Source: Balneolaceae bacterium
GTDB taxonomy: Bacteria > Bacteroidota > Rhodothermia > Balneolales > Balneolaceae
DNA: 27,738 nt
Direction: 5' to 3'
Assembly: GCA_007126675.1 (NCBI GenBank)
Contig: SLAU01000330.1
Coordinates: 1-27,738, forward strand
Below are positions 1 through 8,015 of the stretch, one piece after another; position 1 is the stretch's first letter; every line of letters starts with the position of its first letter. The position numbers were made by a program, and so were the translations under genes. A model generated the notes under the pieces. It made no database searches, was not told the DNA's origin, and saw only the letters and a list, made by a program, of their open reading frames with translations.

Positions 1-800
1 GCATACAATCAGTTTTCAATCAAAAAAGAGACAGCGATAAAAAAATTATGTCGCTATTTATCACGGCGGGTTATCCTGATCTTGAATCTACCGTAGATCT
101 AATCCTCGGGTTTGAAAAGAATGGAGCTGATATCATTGAGCTGGGAATGCCGTTCAGCGATCCGCTGGCTGATGGGCCAACTATTCAGTATGCCAGCAAT
201 GTAGCGATTAGTAATGGCGTTACTATGAAGAAGATTTTTGAAATGGTGAGCGAGGTTCGAAAATCATCGGAGATACCGATCATCCTGATGGGCTACATCA
301 ACCCGGTATTCAGGTATGGTGTTGAGAAGTTTTGTAGTGATGCGGAGGCTAGTGGAGTGGACGGACTCATCATCCCCGATGCACCGCTTGAGGAATCATC
401 TATTATATCGGAGGCCGCTCATAAATATGACCTGGATATGATTTACCTGGTGGCGCCTAATTCGACTGATGAACGAATGAGAAAAGTGGATAAGCAGAGC
501 AGCGGTTTCGTATATTGTGTATCTGTGACTGGTGTTACAGGAGCAAGAAGCGGAGAAGAGGTTGCAAGATCTGTTGAGCGATTTATTGAAAGAGTGAAAT
601 CGAATGTCACGGAAAATCCTAAACTTGTTGGGTTTGGTATCAAAAATCATTCGGATGCCATGAAAATATCTGAGCAAGTTGATGGTTTTATAGTAGGGAG
701 TGCACTGATAGATAACATCAGAAATAACTATCCCGGTAAAAAGTGGAAACAGAAACTCTTTACCTTTGTAGAAGAGCTGAAGTTTGGAAAAAATAGCTGA
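1..800 (+). CDS. trpA: Tryptophan synthase alpha subunit, 5' end outside window
   Basis: TrpA cleaves indole-3-glycerol phosphate to indole and glyceraldehyde-3-phosphate and passes indole to TrpB (last step of tryptophan synthesis, cytoplasm). The family signature ELGMPFSDPLADGPTIQ is intact and contains the catalytic Glu and Asp; the phosphate-binding end GFGIKN...VGSALI is also present. The ATG at 48 is probably internal: the frame is open back to the window edge and the 15 preceding codons (3-47) read IQSVFNQKRDSDKKI, which resembles the N-terminal helix that precedes the first beta strand in TrpA. With these, 265 residues are visible against about 268 in E. coli TrpA, so only a few residues are missing. 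The rest of the trp operon presumably lies to the left. The lipoprotein gene follows after 23 nt. Confidence 0.95.
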   Translation, partial: IQSVFNQKRDSDKKIMSLFITAGYPDLESTVDLILGFEKNGADIIELGMPFSDPLADGPTIQYASNVAISNGVTMKKIFEMVSEVRKSSEIPIILMGYINPVFRYGVEKFCSDAEASGVDGLIIPDAPLEESSIISEAAHKYDLDMIYLVAPNSTDERMRKVDKQSSGFVYCVSVTGVTGARSGEEVARSVERFIERVKSNVTENPKLVGFGIKNHSDAMKISEQVDGFIVGSALIDNIRNNYPGKKWKQKLFTFVEELKFGKNS

Positions 801-823
801 AAATTTAACCGTATTGAACTGAC

Positions 824-1915
824 ATGAAATACTATTACCTCATTATACCCTTTACCGTACTATTTGCAATTTCTGCCTGTACAGGAGATTACCGCCCAAA
901 ATCAGTAGGTGGAATTGATGAAGTTATTGTTGTGATGGACTCTACCCAATGGAATAGCGAAACGGCTTTAGCTCTTAATGAAACGTTTGGACGGGAGATA
1001 GTAACGTTACCGGCTTATGAAAACGCTTATCGTTTAATTTTCAGAGATTTCACTACAAATCAGCAGCTCGAAACAATTAAGGAATTTAAAAATGTAATAT
1101 TCGCTGCACCGATTGATGAGGATAGTAATACAGGCTCTTTTATCAGAGCATTACTGAGCAGTGATGTGGAACAGAGAATACGAAATGAAGAAAGCTTCGC
1201 ATTCCCATTGACGGATCAGTGGGTGCGGGATCAATGGGCACTAATTTTAACATCGACCGATGATGAGACATTGGCTGATTTGATCAGAAACTCAGAAGAT
1301 TCTCTCGTTGATCATTTGCTTGAAAGAGAGTTCGAACGAAGAAAAGAGGAGGTATTCAGAAGAGGAGAGCAGACTACGATCTCGGATCAGCTTTGGGAAA
1401 ATCATGGCTGGAAAGTGAGGGTTCAGCACGATTATGTTCAAACTGTTGATACCACAAATGTTGTCGTTTTCAGACGCTATCTGCCTGATAATGATCGCTG
1501 GAAGTGGGCATGGTGGAAAGATGATGTGACAGATATCGACTTTCTGAATGAAGACTGGATCAACGCTACAAGAGATTCGCTTATGGAAATTTATATTAGA
1601 GGTGAAAGAGAAGAGTCGTATATAACCACAGAATACCGGCGACCGGTACTTACCAATGAAATGGATCTGGACTCAAGGCTTATTGGATTTGAGACTCTGG
1701 GTACCTGGCGAATGACGAATGATTTTATGGGAGGTCCGTTTGTGAATTTTACATACTATGACCCTGCAACAGAGAGATTGTTTATGGTGGAATATGGACA
1801 ATTTGCACCAAGCGTTAACAAACGAAGGTTTGTAAGACAGTTCCAGGCTATGGGGCGTACCTTTGAATCTGATTCTACATGGACCGGTAATGGCGCGGAT
1901 GTTCTTTCGGAATAA
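824..1915 (+). CDS. DUF4837-family lipoprotein
   Basis: A 363-residue exported lipoprotein. The N-terminus MKYYYLIIPFTVLFAISAC is a type II signal peptide with a lipobox ending at Cys19; no further membrane segment is seen. The body (from about residue 30, GIDEVIVVMDSTQW) matches what I know of DUF4837, a family found mostly in Bacteroidota whose function is unknown. It is rich in Trp and in charged residues (for example DNDRWKWAWWKDD near residue 220). The gene lies 23 nt after trpA on the same strand and may be read from the same transcript, but nothing in the protein suggests a role in tryptophan synthesis. A hairpin at 1991-2030 probably ends the unit. The family call comes from memory of the family's N-terminal pattern; the function is unknown. 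Confidence 0.75.
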   Translation: MKYYYLIIPFTVLFAISACTGDYRPKSVGGIDEVIVVMDSTQWNSETALALNETFGREIVTLPAYENAYRLIFRDFTTNQQLETIKEFKNVIFAAPIDEDSNTGSFIRALLSSDVEQRIRNEESFAFPLTDQWVRDQWALILTSTDDETLADLIRNSEDSLVDHLLEREFERRKEEVFRRGEQTTISDQLWENHGWKVRVQHDYVQTVDTTNVVVFRRYLPDNDRWKWAWWKDDVTDIDFLNEDWINATRDSLMEIYIRGEREESYITTEYRRPVLTNEMDLDSRLIGFETLGTWRMTNDFMGGPFVNFTYYDPATERLFMVEYGQFAPSVNKRRFVRQFQAMGRTFESDSTWTGNGADVLSE

Positions 1916-1990
1916 ATTTTAAAAATTATAAAATTTACAGTGAGTTAAGCCCAAATTTGCTATAATGCTGGCTATATAACTTGTTCTATT

Positions 1991-2037
1991 AATAACCGGT
2001 ACGTTCTCTTAGTCAACTATACCGGTTATTTTATAAC
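1991..2037 (+). terminator. Hairpin with T-rich tail, probable terminator
   Basis: A perfect 11-bp inverted repeat, AATAACCGGTA (1991-2001) and TACCGGTTATT (2020-2030), with an 18-nt loop is followed by TTAT. It lies 76 nt past the stop of the DUF4837 gene and 18 nt before the response-regulator start. It could end the trpA/DUF4837 transcript. The large loop and weak T-run leave open a regulatory hairpin in the response-regulator leader, or an operator (ACCGGT is itself a palindrome). Confidence 0.5.
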
Positions 2038-2047
2038 GCTATCACCC

Positions 2048-2668
2048 ATGAGCAAAATTGCTGTTTTTATATGCGAGGACCATCAAATTGTTGTTGATGG
2101 TATAAAAAGTATTCTTTCCGGTACAGATAAGTATTTGCCTGTCATATCTTTTCAGACCGGTGAAGAACTACAGGCTGAACTTGAAAAAAATGTACCTGAC
2201 CTTCTCATACTTGACTTAAATTTACCAGGAATTACAGGTATTGATTTGTTAGCGGACATCAGGAAACAACACCCGGATTTACCTGTATTGATATTAACTA
2301 TGCACAGTGATCCATACCTGGTGAAAAAAGTGATTGAATTGGGTGCTAACGGATACATCTTAAAAGATTTTGGAGAAGATGAGTTAATAAACGCACTTGA
2401 AGTAGTAATATCAGGCGGGTTTTATCAAAGTCCGGAAGTGGAAAGGCTTGCAGAAAAGAACAACGATATTCACACACTTCACTTAACGGATAGAGAGAAA
2501 GAGATTATCAGATTTTCAGCTAACGGAATGTCATCGAATGAAATGGCAGAGAAGCTCTTTTTGAGCCCTCATACCGTTAACACTCACCGCAGAAATATCT
2601 ATAAAAAGCTCGGGATAAATAATATCAAAGAGCTCATAAAATTTGCCTACAATGAAGGCCTTGCATGA
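2048..2668 (+). CDS. NarL/FixJ-type response regulator
   Basis: A 206-residue cytoplasmic two-component regulator. The receiver domain occupies about residues 1-120: the acidic pocket is Glu10-Asp11, the phospho-acceptor is Asp56 in LLILDLNLPG, the switch Thr is Thr84 in LILTMH, and the conserved Lys is Lys106 in YILKDF. The LuxR-type helix-turn-helix is at about 144-200 (LTDREKEIIRF... and SPHTVNTHRRNIYKKL). All key residues for phosphorylation and DNA binding are present. The 3' end overlaps the start of the kinase gene by 17 nt, so the two are almost certainly cotranscribed and cognate. The target genes are not evident from the window. Confidence 0.93.
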   Translation: MSKIAVFICEDHQIVVDGIKSILSGTDKYLPVISFQTGEELQAELEKNVPDLLILDLNLPGITGIDLLADIRKQHPDLPVLILTMHSDPYLVKKVIELGANGYILKDFGEDELINALEVVISGGFYQSPEVERLAEKNNDIHTLHLTDREKEIIRFSANGMSSNEMAEKLFLSPHTVNTHRRNIYKKLGINNIKELIKFAYNEGLA

Positions 2669-4517
2669 TCATAAATTGATCATATGGCTGATGTTTGTCT
2701 TTTTGGGTTTATCACTTAAAATGACAGAAGCGCAAATACCACAGATTCAATTAACAGAAAGTATTGATGGTAAGAGAGTAACGAATCAGCTTTCGGCAGT
2801 TACTTCTTCTGAGTTAAAATCTCCCGGTGAGATTTGGGATAAAATGAAGAGAAGCGGTACATCCGGTGATTATAATTTTGGATTCACAGAAGATTACCAC
2901 TGGATCGGATTCTCTGCAAAAAACCAATCAGAATCGTCAGTTTGGATGGTTGAAATAGAAAATCCGCATATTAATGAAATTCGTTTTTTTTCGAGGCAAA
3001 ATGACGAATGGATACAACTGGATGAAACCGGACGAGCCACGCCATTTTCAACAAGAAGAGTAGCCCATTTTAATTTCATTTTTCCTGTTGATATTCAGCA
3101 GGATAGCAGTACCGATCTGTTATTGATGTTCGATAAACGGCGATCGTCAATCAGCTATCATATAAAGCTTTGGACCCTGGAGAGTTTTAATCAGATACAA
3201 CAGATTCATTATGCCGCCTATGGAGTCTATTTTGGCATGTTTTTGCTTATCATTTTTATCACAGCTATCGCTTATTTGATTTCATTTAATAAACTTTATG
3301 TTTTCTATCTGTTGTATGTATTAAGTGTTGGGCTGTTCGTTTTTAATGATACCGGCCTTGGCCACCAGTTCATATATCCAGAATCGGCTGATATTGGCGG
3401 TGCAGCGCGAATTGTTCTCACTTATACAATGGTCATCACTTTCCTGCGGTTTACCCAATATTATTTTAATACGGCTGAACATTTTCCCGCAATTAACAAA
3501 ACCATGAATTTGTTTTCAGTACTGATACTTATTCATGCTCTTACGTATTATTTATTTACCGAATGGTTTCAGACAAATGCCACTCTGATACTCGTAATAC
3601 TTTATTCAATTGTGATTTTGGCAATCGGTACAGCTCTTTATACATCAGCACTTTACCTTAAAAAAGAGAAATACGTAGCAGTTTTATTTATAGCCGCTTT
3701 CTCCTTCATATTTGTAGCCGGAATTTTATTTATTCTTACTGAGTTTGGATTTTTACCGGAAATGCAGACGCTTTTCACGCCTATTCAAATTGGATCAGCT
3801 CTTGAAATCATGTTTTTAAGTATTGGTCTTGCATGGAGAGTGAGAGTAGTAGAAAAAGAGCAGATAGAACTTAAAGACCGAATCAACCGGTTGAATACCG
3901 AAAAATTGGTTGCATATATTGAAGGGACTGAAGAGGAAAGAAACAGGGTGGCAATGGAGTTGCATGATTCAATCGGTAACCGTTTGGGAAACCTAAAGAG
4001 AGTTATTGAGTCTGGAAAAAAATCTGTTTCGCATGTAGTTGACGAGCTTAAACAGATTATATCAGATGTTCGGTTTATCAGCCATAAACTGGCACCACCA
4101 TCTATAAATCTGACCGGAGTTGAAAATAGTATCAAACAACTGGTTGCCGAAACCAACGATTCAAGTTATATCGAATACAGTTTTCAGGCTATTAATGTCG
4201 AGAAAAATGTCGGAAAAGAAATTTCGATTCAATTATACAGAATAGCGCAGGAAGCTATACAAAATATCGAAAAACACAGCTATTGCACCCATGCTGATAT
4301 ACAGCTGATTGGTCATCCCGGAGAGCTCGTATTAACTATAGAAGATAATGGAGTTGGAATTGAGCCCAATGCAGGGAAAGCAAATGGCCTGGGGCTCGAA
4401 AATATCAGAAAGAGAGTTGATTACGTTGGCGGAAATTTTGAAATGACCTATTCAAAAAACAGAGGAGTGCAGCTGCTGGTTTCGTTACCACTCAATTCTG
4501 CTGTAACCTCTGATTAA
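2652..4517 (+). CDS. 7TMR-DISM sensor histidine kinase (HisKA_3 type)
   Basis: A membrane sensor kinase, presumed partner of the upstream regulator. In-frame starts are TTG at 2643 and ATG at 2652; I chose the ATG because it begins a good signal peptide (MKALHDHKLIIWLMFVFLG...) ending near AEAQ. Order: extracytoplasmic beta-rich sensor of the 7TMR-DISMED2 kind (about 30-180), seven hydrophobic helices (about 185-400, 7TMR-DISM_7TM), a short coiled linker, HisKA_3 dimerisation domain with the phospho-acceptor His438 in MELHDSIGN, then the ATPase domain with N box (RIAQEAIQNIEKHS), G1 (IEDNGVGI) and G2 (GLGLENIRKR). This is the NarX/LiaS-like kinase class that pairs with NarL-type regulators. 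7TMR-DISM sensors are often proposed to sense carbohydrates or related small molecules, but the ligand here is unknown. Confidence 0.92.
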   Translation: MKALHDHKLIIWLMFVFLGLSLKMTEAQIPQIQLTESIDGKRVTNQLSAVTSSELKSPGEIWDKMKRSGTSGDYNFGFTEDYHWIGFSAKNQSESSVWMVEIENPHINEIRFFSRQNDEWIQLDETGRATPFSTRRVAHFNFIFPVDIQQDSSTDLLLMFDKRRSSISYHIKLWTLESFNQIQQIHYAAYGVYFGMFLLIIFITAIAYLISFNKLYVFYLLYVLSVGLFVFNDTGLGHQFIYPESADIGGAARIVLTYTMVITFLRFTQYYFNTAEHFPAINKTMNLFSVLILIHALTYYLFTEWFQTNATLILVILYSIVILAIGTALYTSALYLKKEKYVAVLFIAAFSFIFVAGILFILTEFGFLPEMQTLFTPIQIGSALEIMFLSIGLAWRVRVVEKEQIELKDRINRLNTEKLVAYIEGTEEERNRVAMELHDSIGNRLGNLKRVIESGKKSVSHVVDELKQIISDVRFISHKLAPPSINLTGVENSIKQLVAETNDSSYIEYSFQAINVEKNVGKEISIQLYRIAQEAIQNIEKHSYCTHADIQLIGHPGELVLTIEDNGVGIEPNAGKANGLGLENIRKRVDYVGGNFEMTYSKNRGVQLLVSLPLNSAVTSD

Positions 4518-4670
4518 CCACATGTTCTTACCTTCTGATTACAAAAATTACCTACTTTTAAGTATTGCCATTCAGTAATCATAGCTCGATTTTTAGCATT
4601 TATTGATTTCAGTGATCAATTGATTTTTTATTGAACAGTTTGAGTAATGAACACAATGAGAACAAGATAA

Positions 4671-4702
4671 AAGCCTGCCTTTGAAAGGGTGGGCTTTTTT
4701 AT
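4671..4702 (+). terminator. Rho-independent terminator, probably bidirectional
   Basis: The stem starts AAGCC (4671-4675), ends GGCTT (4692-4696) and contains G-T pairs around a TGAA loop; the run TTTTTT follows at 4695-4700. It lies 153 nt beyond the kinase stop. Read on the minus strand the same stem is followed by TTTTATC, so it can also end purC, whose stop is at 4763. The AT-rich 4518-4670 stretch before it holds no gene I can support. Confidence 0.8.
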
Positions 4703-4762
4703 TAGATGTTGTGTCCAGCCCTGGTATAAGTAGAAGTTTGAGTCTATCTAAGTTTTCAGCTG

Positions 4763-5719
4763 TTAAAGATACTCTTGAAATATTTTTTCCAGCTCATCAT
4801 CTAAATTCTTCACCTGAACCGGTTCAAAATTGCTGCCAGTTAAAATTTCATACAATTCTTTATATCGTTTATAAACGCTCCAGCGGAATTGGTCGGGTAA
4901 ATCAGGCAGTGTTTGACCTTCTAGGCCGCGGAACCCTTTTTCCATCAGCCACTCCCGCAGAAATTCTTTCGATAGCTGTTTCTGCGGTTTACCCTGTTCA
5001 AACCGTTCTTCATATCCTTCTGCATAAAAATAACGGGATGAATCGGACGTGTGCACTTCATCAATCAAAGTAAGTTCACCATTAAAAAGTCCAAACTCAT
5101 ATTTAGTATCTACAAGGATCAGCCCTTTATCTGCAGCAACCTGTGTTCCCCGTTCAAAAAGCTGAAAAGCTGTTTCACGGATTTGATTCCAAAGCTCAGG
5201 TTCTACAATATTAAGGCTCATAATTTCAGCCTCGCTTATATCTTCATCATGTCCTTCGGTTGCTTTGGTGGCAGGCGTCAGGATGGGTTCTTCAAATTTT
5301 TGATGCTCTTTTAATCCATTTGGCAGTTCAACACCGCAAAGTTCTCTTTTTCCCGATTTGTAGGTCCGCCAGGCATGGCCTGTAAGATAACCGCGAACAA
5401 CCACCTCAACCGGAACAGGATCACATCTTTTCGCAATCGTCACATTTGCATGTGGTACCGATACAACATGAGTTGAAACGATATCTGAAACTTTGGAAAA
5501 AGAAAACTCTGCAAGGCGGTTCAGAATCTGTCCTTTATAGGGAATCGCCTGCTTCATAATATGGTCAAAAGCACTGATTCTGTCAGTTACTACTATTCCG
5601 AGGTGTGTTTTGCTCAGTGCATAAACATCACGCACTTTTCCTCGGTAGGGTTCGGGCAGGCCGGGTACGTCTGTTTTTGTGATGCAGTTCTTCAGGGAAT
5701 TGTGTTGAAAAGTATCCAA
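4763..5719 (-). CDS. purC: SAICAR synthase (phosphoribosylaminoimidazole-succinocarboxamide synthase)
   Basis: PurC joins CAIR and aspartate using ATP to make SAICAR in purine synthesis (cytoplasm). Motifs: the nucleotide-binding start PYRGKVRDVY (24-33), TDRISAFD (45-52), VEVVVRGYLTGHAWRTY (104-120) and the second signature LILVDTKYEFG (200-210). At 318 residues it belongs to the longer form (yeast ADE1-like, about 300 residues) rather than the 237-residue E. coli form. The start is 1 nt after the stop of the upstream LacI-type regulator gene, so it is the second gene of a two-gene operon. No other purine synthesis gene is next to it; apt, a purine salvage gene, is about 19 kb away in the same window. 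Confidence 0.96.
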   Translation of the reverse strand: MDTFQHNSLKNCITKTDVPGLPEPYRGKVRDVYALSKTHLGIVVTDRISAFDHIMKQAIPYKGQILNRLAEFSFSKVSDIVSTHVVSVPHANVTIAKRCDPVPVEVVVRGYLTGHAWRTYKSGKRELCGVELPNGLKEHQKFEEPILTPATKATEGHDEDISEAEIMSLNIVEPELWNQIRETAFQLFERGTQVAADKGLILVDTKYEFGLFNGELTLIDEVHTSDSSRYFYAEGYEERFEQGKPQKQLSKEFLREWLMEKGFRGLEGQTLPDLPDQFRWSVYKRYKELYEILTGSNFEPVQVKNLDDELEKIFQEYL

Positions 5720-5720
5720 T

Positions 5721-6743
5721 TCAGCTGCTTACTTTTTCAGTGGATTTTCTGGCTACAAGAACCGGATCAATTGTTTTTTGAATTTTTATTCCATCATCAT
5801 TTTTAATGATTTCAGCCAGGCGTTTGGTTGCTTCAACACCCACATTATACATCATCTGATCAACAGTTGTTATGTCGAGATACTTCATGAATTTAATATT
5901 GTCGTACCCCATTATTGCGATATCCTCTGGAATTCGTAAACCCAGCTGGGTTATAGCATGGTAAGCACCAATTGCAAGTGTATCATTGGCACAAAACAGA
6001 GCGTCAGGAAATTCTCCCATTTTGTTAAATTCAAAAATTGCTTCATATCCTGCTTCTTCGGTGAAACCTGCATGCTTTTGGCTATCACCTCTTACGAAGT
6101 ATTTTTCTTCCACAGGCATTTTAAATTCTTTAAGAGCATCAACAAATCCCATATACCTGTTTTGGGAAGGTGAAGTTTTCATTGATGGCAAAATCATACC
6201 CAATTTTTTAAAGCCCTGCTTTACTAAGTGTTCGCCGGCCATAAATCCACCAAGACGATTGTTCACATCGTAATAGTTGTAATCGGGATGATTGCTGCCT
6301 ATGAGTACAATGGGTATGCCTGAAGTCTGTAATTGTTTGTGAACCGATTCTGTTATATCAATACTAATTGTTATTACAGTATCAGCTGTACCCCTGTAAA
6401 ACAAATTCTCTAATCCTTCAGTAGGGTTTTTTGATCCCGTATTGTAAATCACAATATCAAGATCCATATGTTCAATCTCATCTTTTACACCTTTCAGAAC
6501 TTCTGTATAATAGGGAGTTGTAAAAGAGGGTACAGCAATGGCAAGCATTTGAGGTTCGCGGCTGGCAAGCTTTCTTGCGCTAACCTGCGGCCTGAAATTT
6601 AAATCTTCGATTGCCTCGTTAACTTTATCTTTTGTTGATTGCGATACATTCGGGGAATTGTTTAAAACTCTCGAAACGGTAGATATAGCTACTCCTGCAC
6701 GCTGAGCAACCTGGTAAATTGTAATTTTCTTTTGTGGTGTCAT
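5721..6743 (-). CDS. LacI/GalR-family transcriptional regulator
   Basis: A 340-residue repressor-type regulator. The N-terminal LacI helix-turn-helix is complete: ITIYQVAQRAGVAISTVSRV (7-26), followed by NNSPNVSQSTKDKV and the hinge helix QVSARKLA (53-60) with the minor-groove Leu59. Residues from about 64 onward form the periplasmic-binding-protein-like effector domain (QMLAIAVPSFTTPYYTEV; FPDALFCANDTLAIGA; PEDIAIMGYDNI). The gene is cotranscribed with purC, the only neighbour on its strand, and no sugar transport or catabolic gene is nearby. E. coli PurR, also of this family, represses purC, so a purine-related effector is a reasonable guess, but nothing in the effector pocket can be read by eye to prove it. 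The alternative is a sugar-responsive regulator whose position before purC is accidental. Confidence 0.92.
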   Translation of the reverse strand: MTPQKKITIYQVAQRAGVAISTVSRVLNNSPNVSQSTKDKVNEAIEDLNFRPQVSARKLASREPQMLAIAVPSFTTPYYTEVLKGVKDEIEHMDLDIVIYNTGSKNPTEGLENLFYRGTADTVITISIDITESVHKQLQTSGIPIVLIGSNHPDYNYYDVNNRLGGFMAGEHLVKQGFKKLGMILPSMKTSPSQNRYMGFVDALKEFKMPVEEKYFVRGDSQKHAGFTEEAGYEAIFEFNKMGEFPDALFCANDTLAIGAYHAITQLGLRIPEDIAIMGYDNIKFMKYLDITTVDQMMYNVGVEATKRLAEIIKNDDGIKIQKTIDPVLVARKSTEKVSS

Positions 6744-6770
6744 TAGTGATGTTATGAGATGGAAATATCG

Positions 6771-6786
6771 GTTATTTGTAAATAAC
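6771..6786. promoter_or_regulatory. Palindrome in the leader of the LacI-type gene
   Basis: GTTATTT-GT-AAATAAC is a perfect 7+7 inverted repeat with a 2-nt centre. It lies 28-43 nt upstream of the regulator start (6743, minus strand). Its size and dyad symmetry suit a LacI-family dimer, and autoregulation is common in that family. The usual central CG is absent, which lowers confidence. Confidence 0.4.
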
Positions 6787-6811
6787 TTATTTTTCTATAG
6801 ATACCAAGCAA

Positions 6812-6819
6812 CAAAAATA
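6812..6819 (-). promoter_or_regulatory. Possible -7 element for the regulator/purC operon
   Basis: On the minus strand this reads TATTTTTG, an exact match to the Bacteroidota -7 consensus TAnnTTTG. A start site about 5 nt further on would give a leader of about 60 nt that includes the palindrome at 6771-6786. No good TTTG -33 element is seen at 19-21 nt spacing, so this is only a half-supported promoter. Confidence 0.35.
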
Positions 6820-6890
6820 ACAGAAAAATTTTTAATATGAGCGTCTAAATTATTTATTCGGGAACTATTTTATAAAGCAAATGCATTCGG

Positions 6891-6918
6891 TATACTAAAT
6901 CAGTTTTACCTTAGTATA
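6891..6918. promoter_or_regulatory. Inverted repeat abutting the crtB start codon
   Basis: TATACTAA (6891-6898) and TTAGTATA (6911-6918) form a perfect 8-bp inverted repeat with a 12-nt spacer; the last base is directly next to the ATG at 6919. It could be an operator over the crtB promoter or, if transcribed, a hairpin that hides the ribosome site. A further near-palindrome centred on AATGCATT (6880-6887) lies just upstream. Confidence 0.4.
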
Positions 6919-7890
6919 ATGACCAACCTACTTCGATATCCTTACGCTGTACTTCGACCACTTTACGAAAGAACAAGTTTTCATAAATCAGTGATTGCCG
7001 AGCTTGAAAACCAAGAGCTAAGAGAAGCTTATGCGCACTGCAGATTCATCACCAGAACGCATGCCAAAACATTTTACATGGCAACAAGATTTTTACCCAA
7101 TCACAAACAGCGCAGCATATTCGCCATATACGGTCTTTGCAGATATTTGGATGATTTGGTTGATGAAGCAGAAGATTTAATGATTCATCAGAAAATTGAC
7201 CCTGATGAAATACTATACAAACTGGATATTTTTTCTGAGAACCTAATAAATGCCTACAGAGGTGTAAACCAGGATGACCCAATTCTGACTGCTTTTGCAG
7301 ATTCACTCAACAGATTTAAAATTAGTATTGATCTTCCTTTACTTCTACTCGATGGTGTAAAAACAGACCTCACAAAAAAACGTTACAACACATTTGAAGA
7401 ACTTTACGACTATTCTTACAAAGTAGCTTCTGTTGTGGGATTGATGACAAGTGAAGTATTTGGTTATTCTGATGAATCAGCGCTCGATTATGCTGTTGAT
7501 CTGGGAATTGCCATGCAGCTTACAAATATCTTAAGAGATGTGGGCGAAGATCTGAGAAGAGATCGAATATATCTGCCTGCGGATGAGCTTGAAAAGTTTA
7601 ATGTAAGCGAAGAGCAATTATTTAGCAACGAACTATCGTCTGAATTTATTGAACTGATGCAGTTCCAAATTGGAAGAGCAAGAGAGTATTACAATCGTTC
7701 TGATGCAGGAATAAAATTACTATCGAAAGACAGCAGACTGCCTGTTGCACTTGCCCGCCAAAACTATAGCCGAATTCTCGACAAGATTGAAGAGAACGGG
7801 TATAATGTTTTCAACCATCGTGCCTATCTTAACTCAGCGGAAAAATTTTCTATCATACCAAGAGTTTTTTACGCACTTCGCTCTTCATAA
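6919..7890 (+). CDS. crtB: Phytoene synthase
   Basis: A 323-residue member of the squalene/phytoene synthase family: head-to-head condensation of two geranylgeranyl diphosphates to phytoene, the first committed carotenoid step. Both Mg/diphosphate-binding Asp-rich motifs are intact: DDLVDEAED (78-86) and DVGEDLRRD (207-215). The second signature GIAMQLTNILRDVGEDLRRD is a textbook match, as is YSYKVASVVGLM (165-176). Phytoene synthase is preferred over squalene or HpnC/HpnD-type synthases because of overall length and the YLDDLVDE context, but these enzymes are close relatives. No crtI or crtY is adjacent. The gene is divergent from the LacI-type regulator across a 175-nt spacer with several palindromes. 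Confidence 0.88.
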   Translation: MTNLLRYPYAVLRPLYERTSFHKSVIAELENQELREAYAHCRFITRTHAKTFYMATRFLPNHKQRSIFAIYGLCRYLDDLVDEAEDLMIHQKIDPDEILYKLDIFSENLINAYRGVNQDDPILTAFADSLNRFKISIDLPLLLLDGVKTDLTKKRYNTFEELYDYSYKVASVVGLMTSEVFGYSDESALDYAVDLGIAMQLTNILRDVGEDLRRDRIYLPADELEKFNVSEEQLFSNELSSEFIELMQFQIGRAREYYNRSDAGIKLLSKDSRLPVALARQNYSRILDKIEENGYNVFNHRAYLNSAEKFSIIPRVFYALRSS

Positions 7891-8015
7891 AATCACTCTT
7901 TTGTAAATATTTCTACTTACGTTCAATTTACTTTTTGATTGGCTTACAGAAATTCGTTTTTTCTTCTATCTTTTATTAATTAAAAACTTTCCTAACAAAT
8001 GTTTGGAGCACTGGC

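Noticed and set aside
2643..2651. TTG start for the sensor kinase
   Set aside because: It adds only three residues in front of an ATG that begins a normal signal peptide.
4681..5073. Plus-strand frame antisense to purC
   Set aside because: It is a shadow of the purC coding frame and begins inside the terminator.
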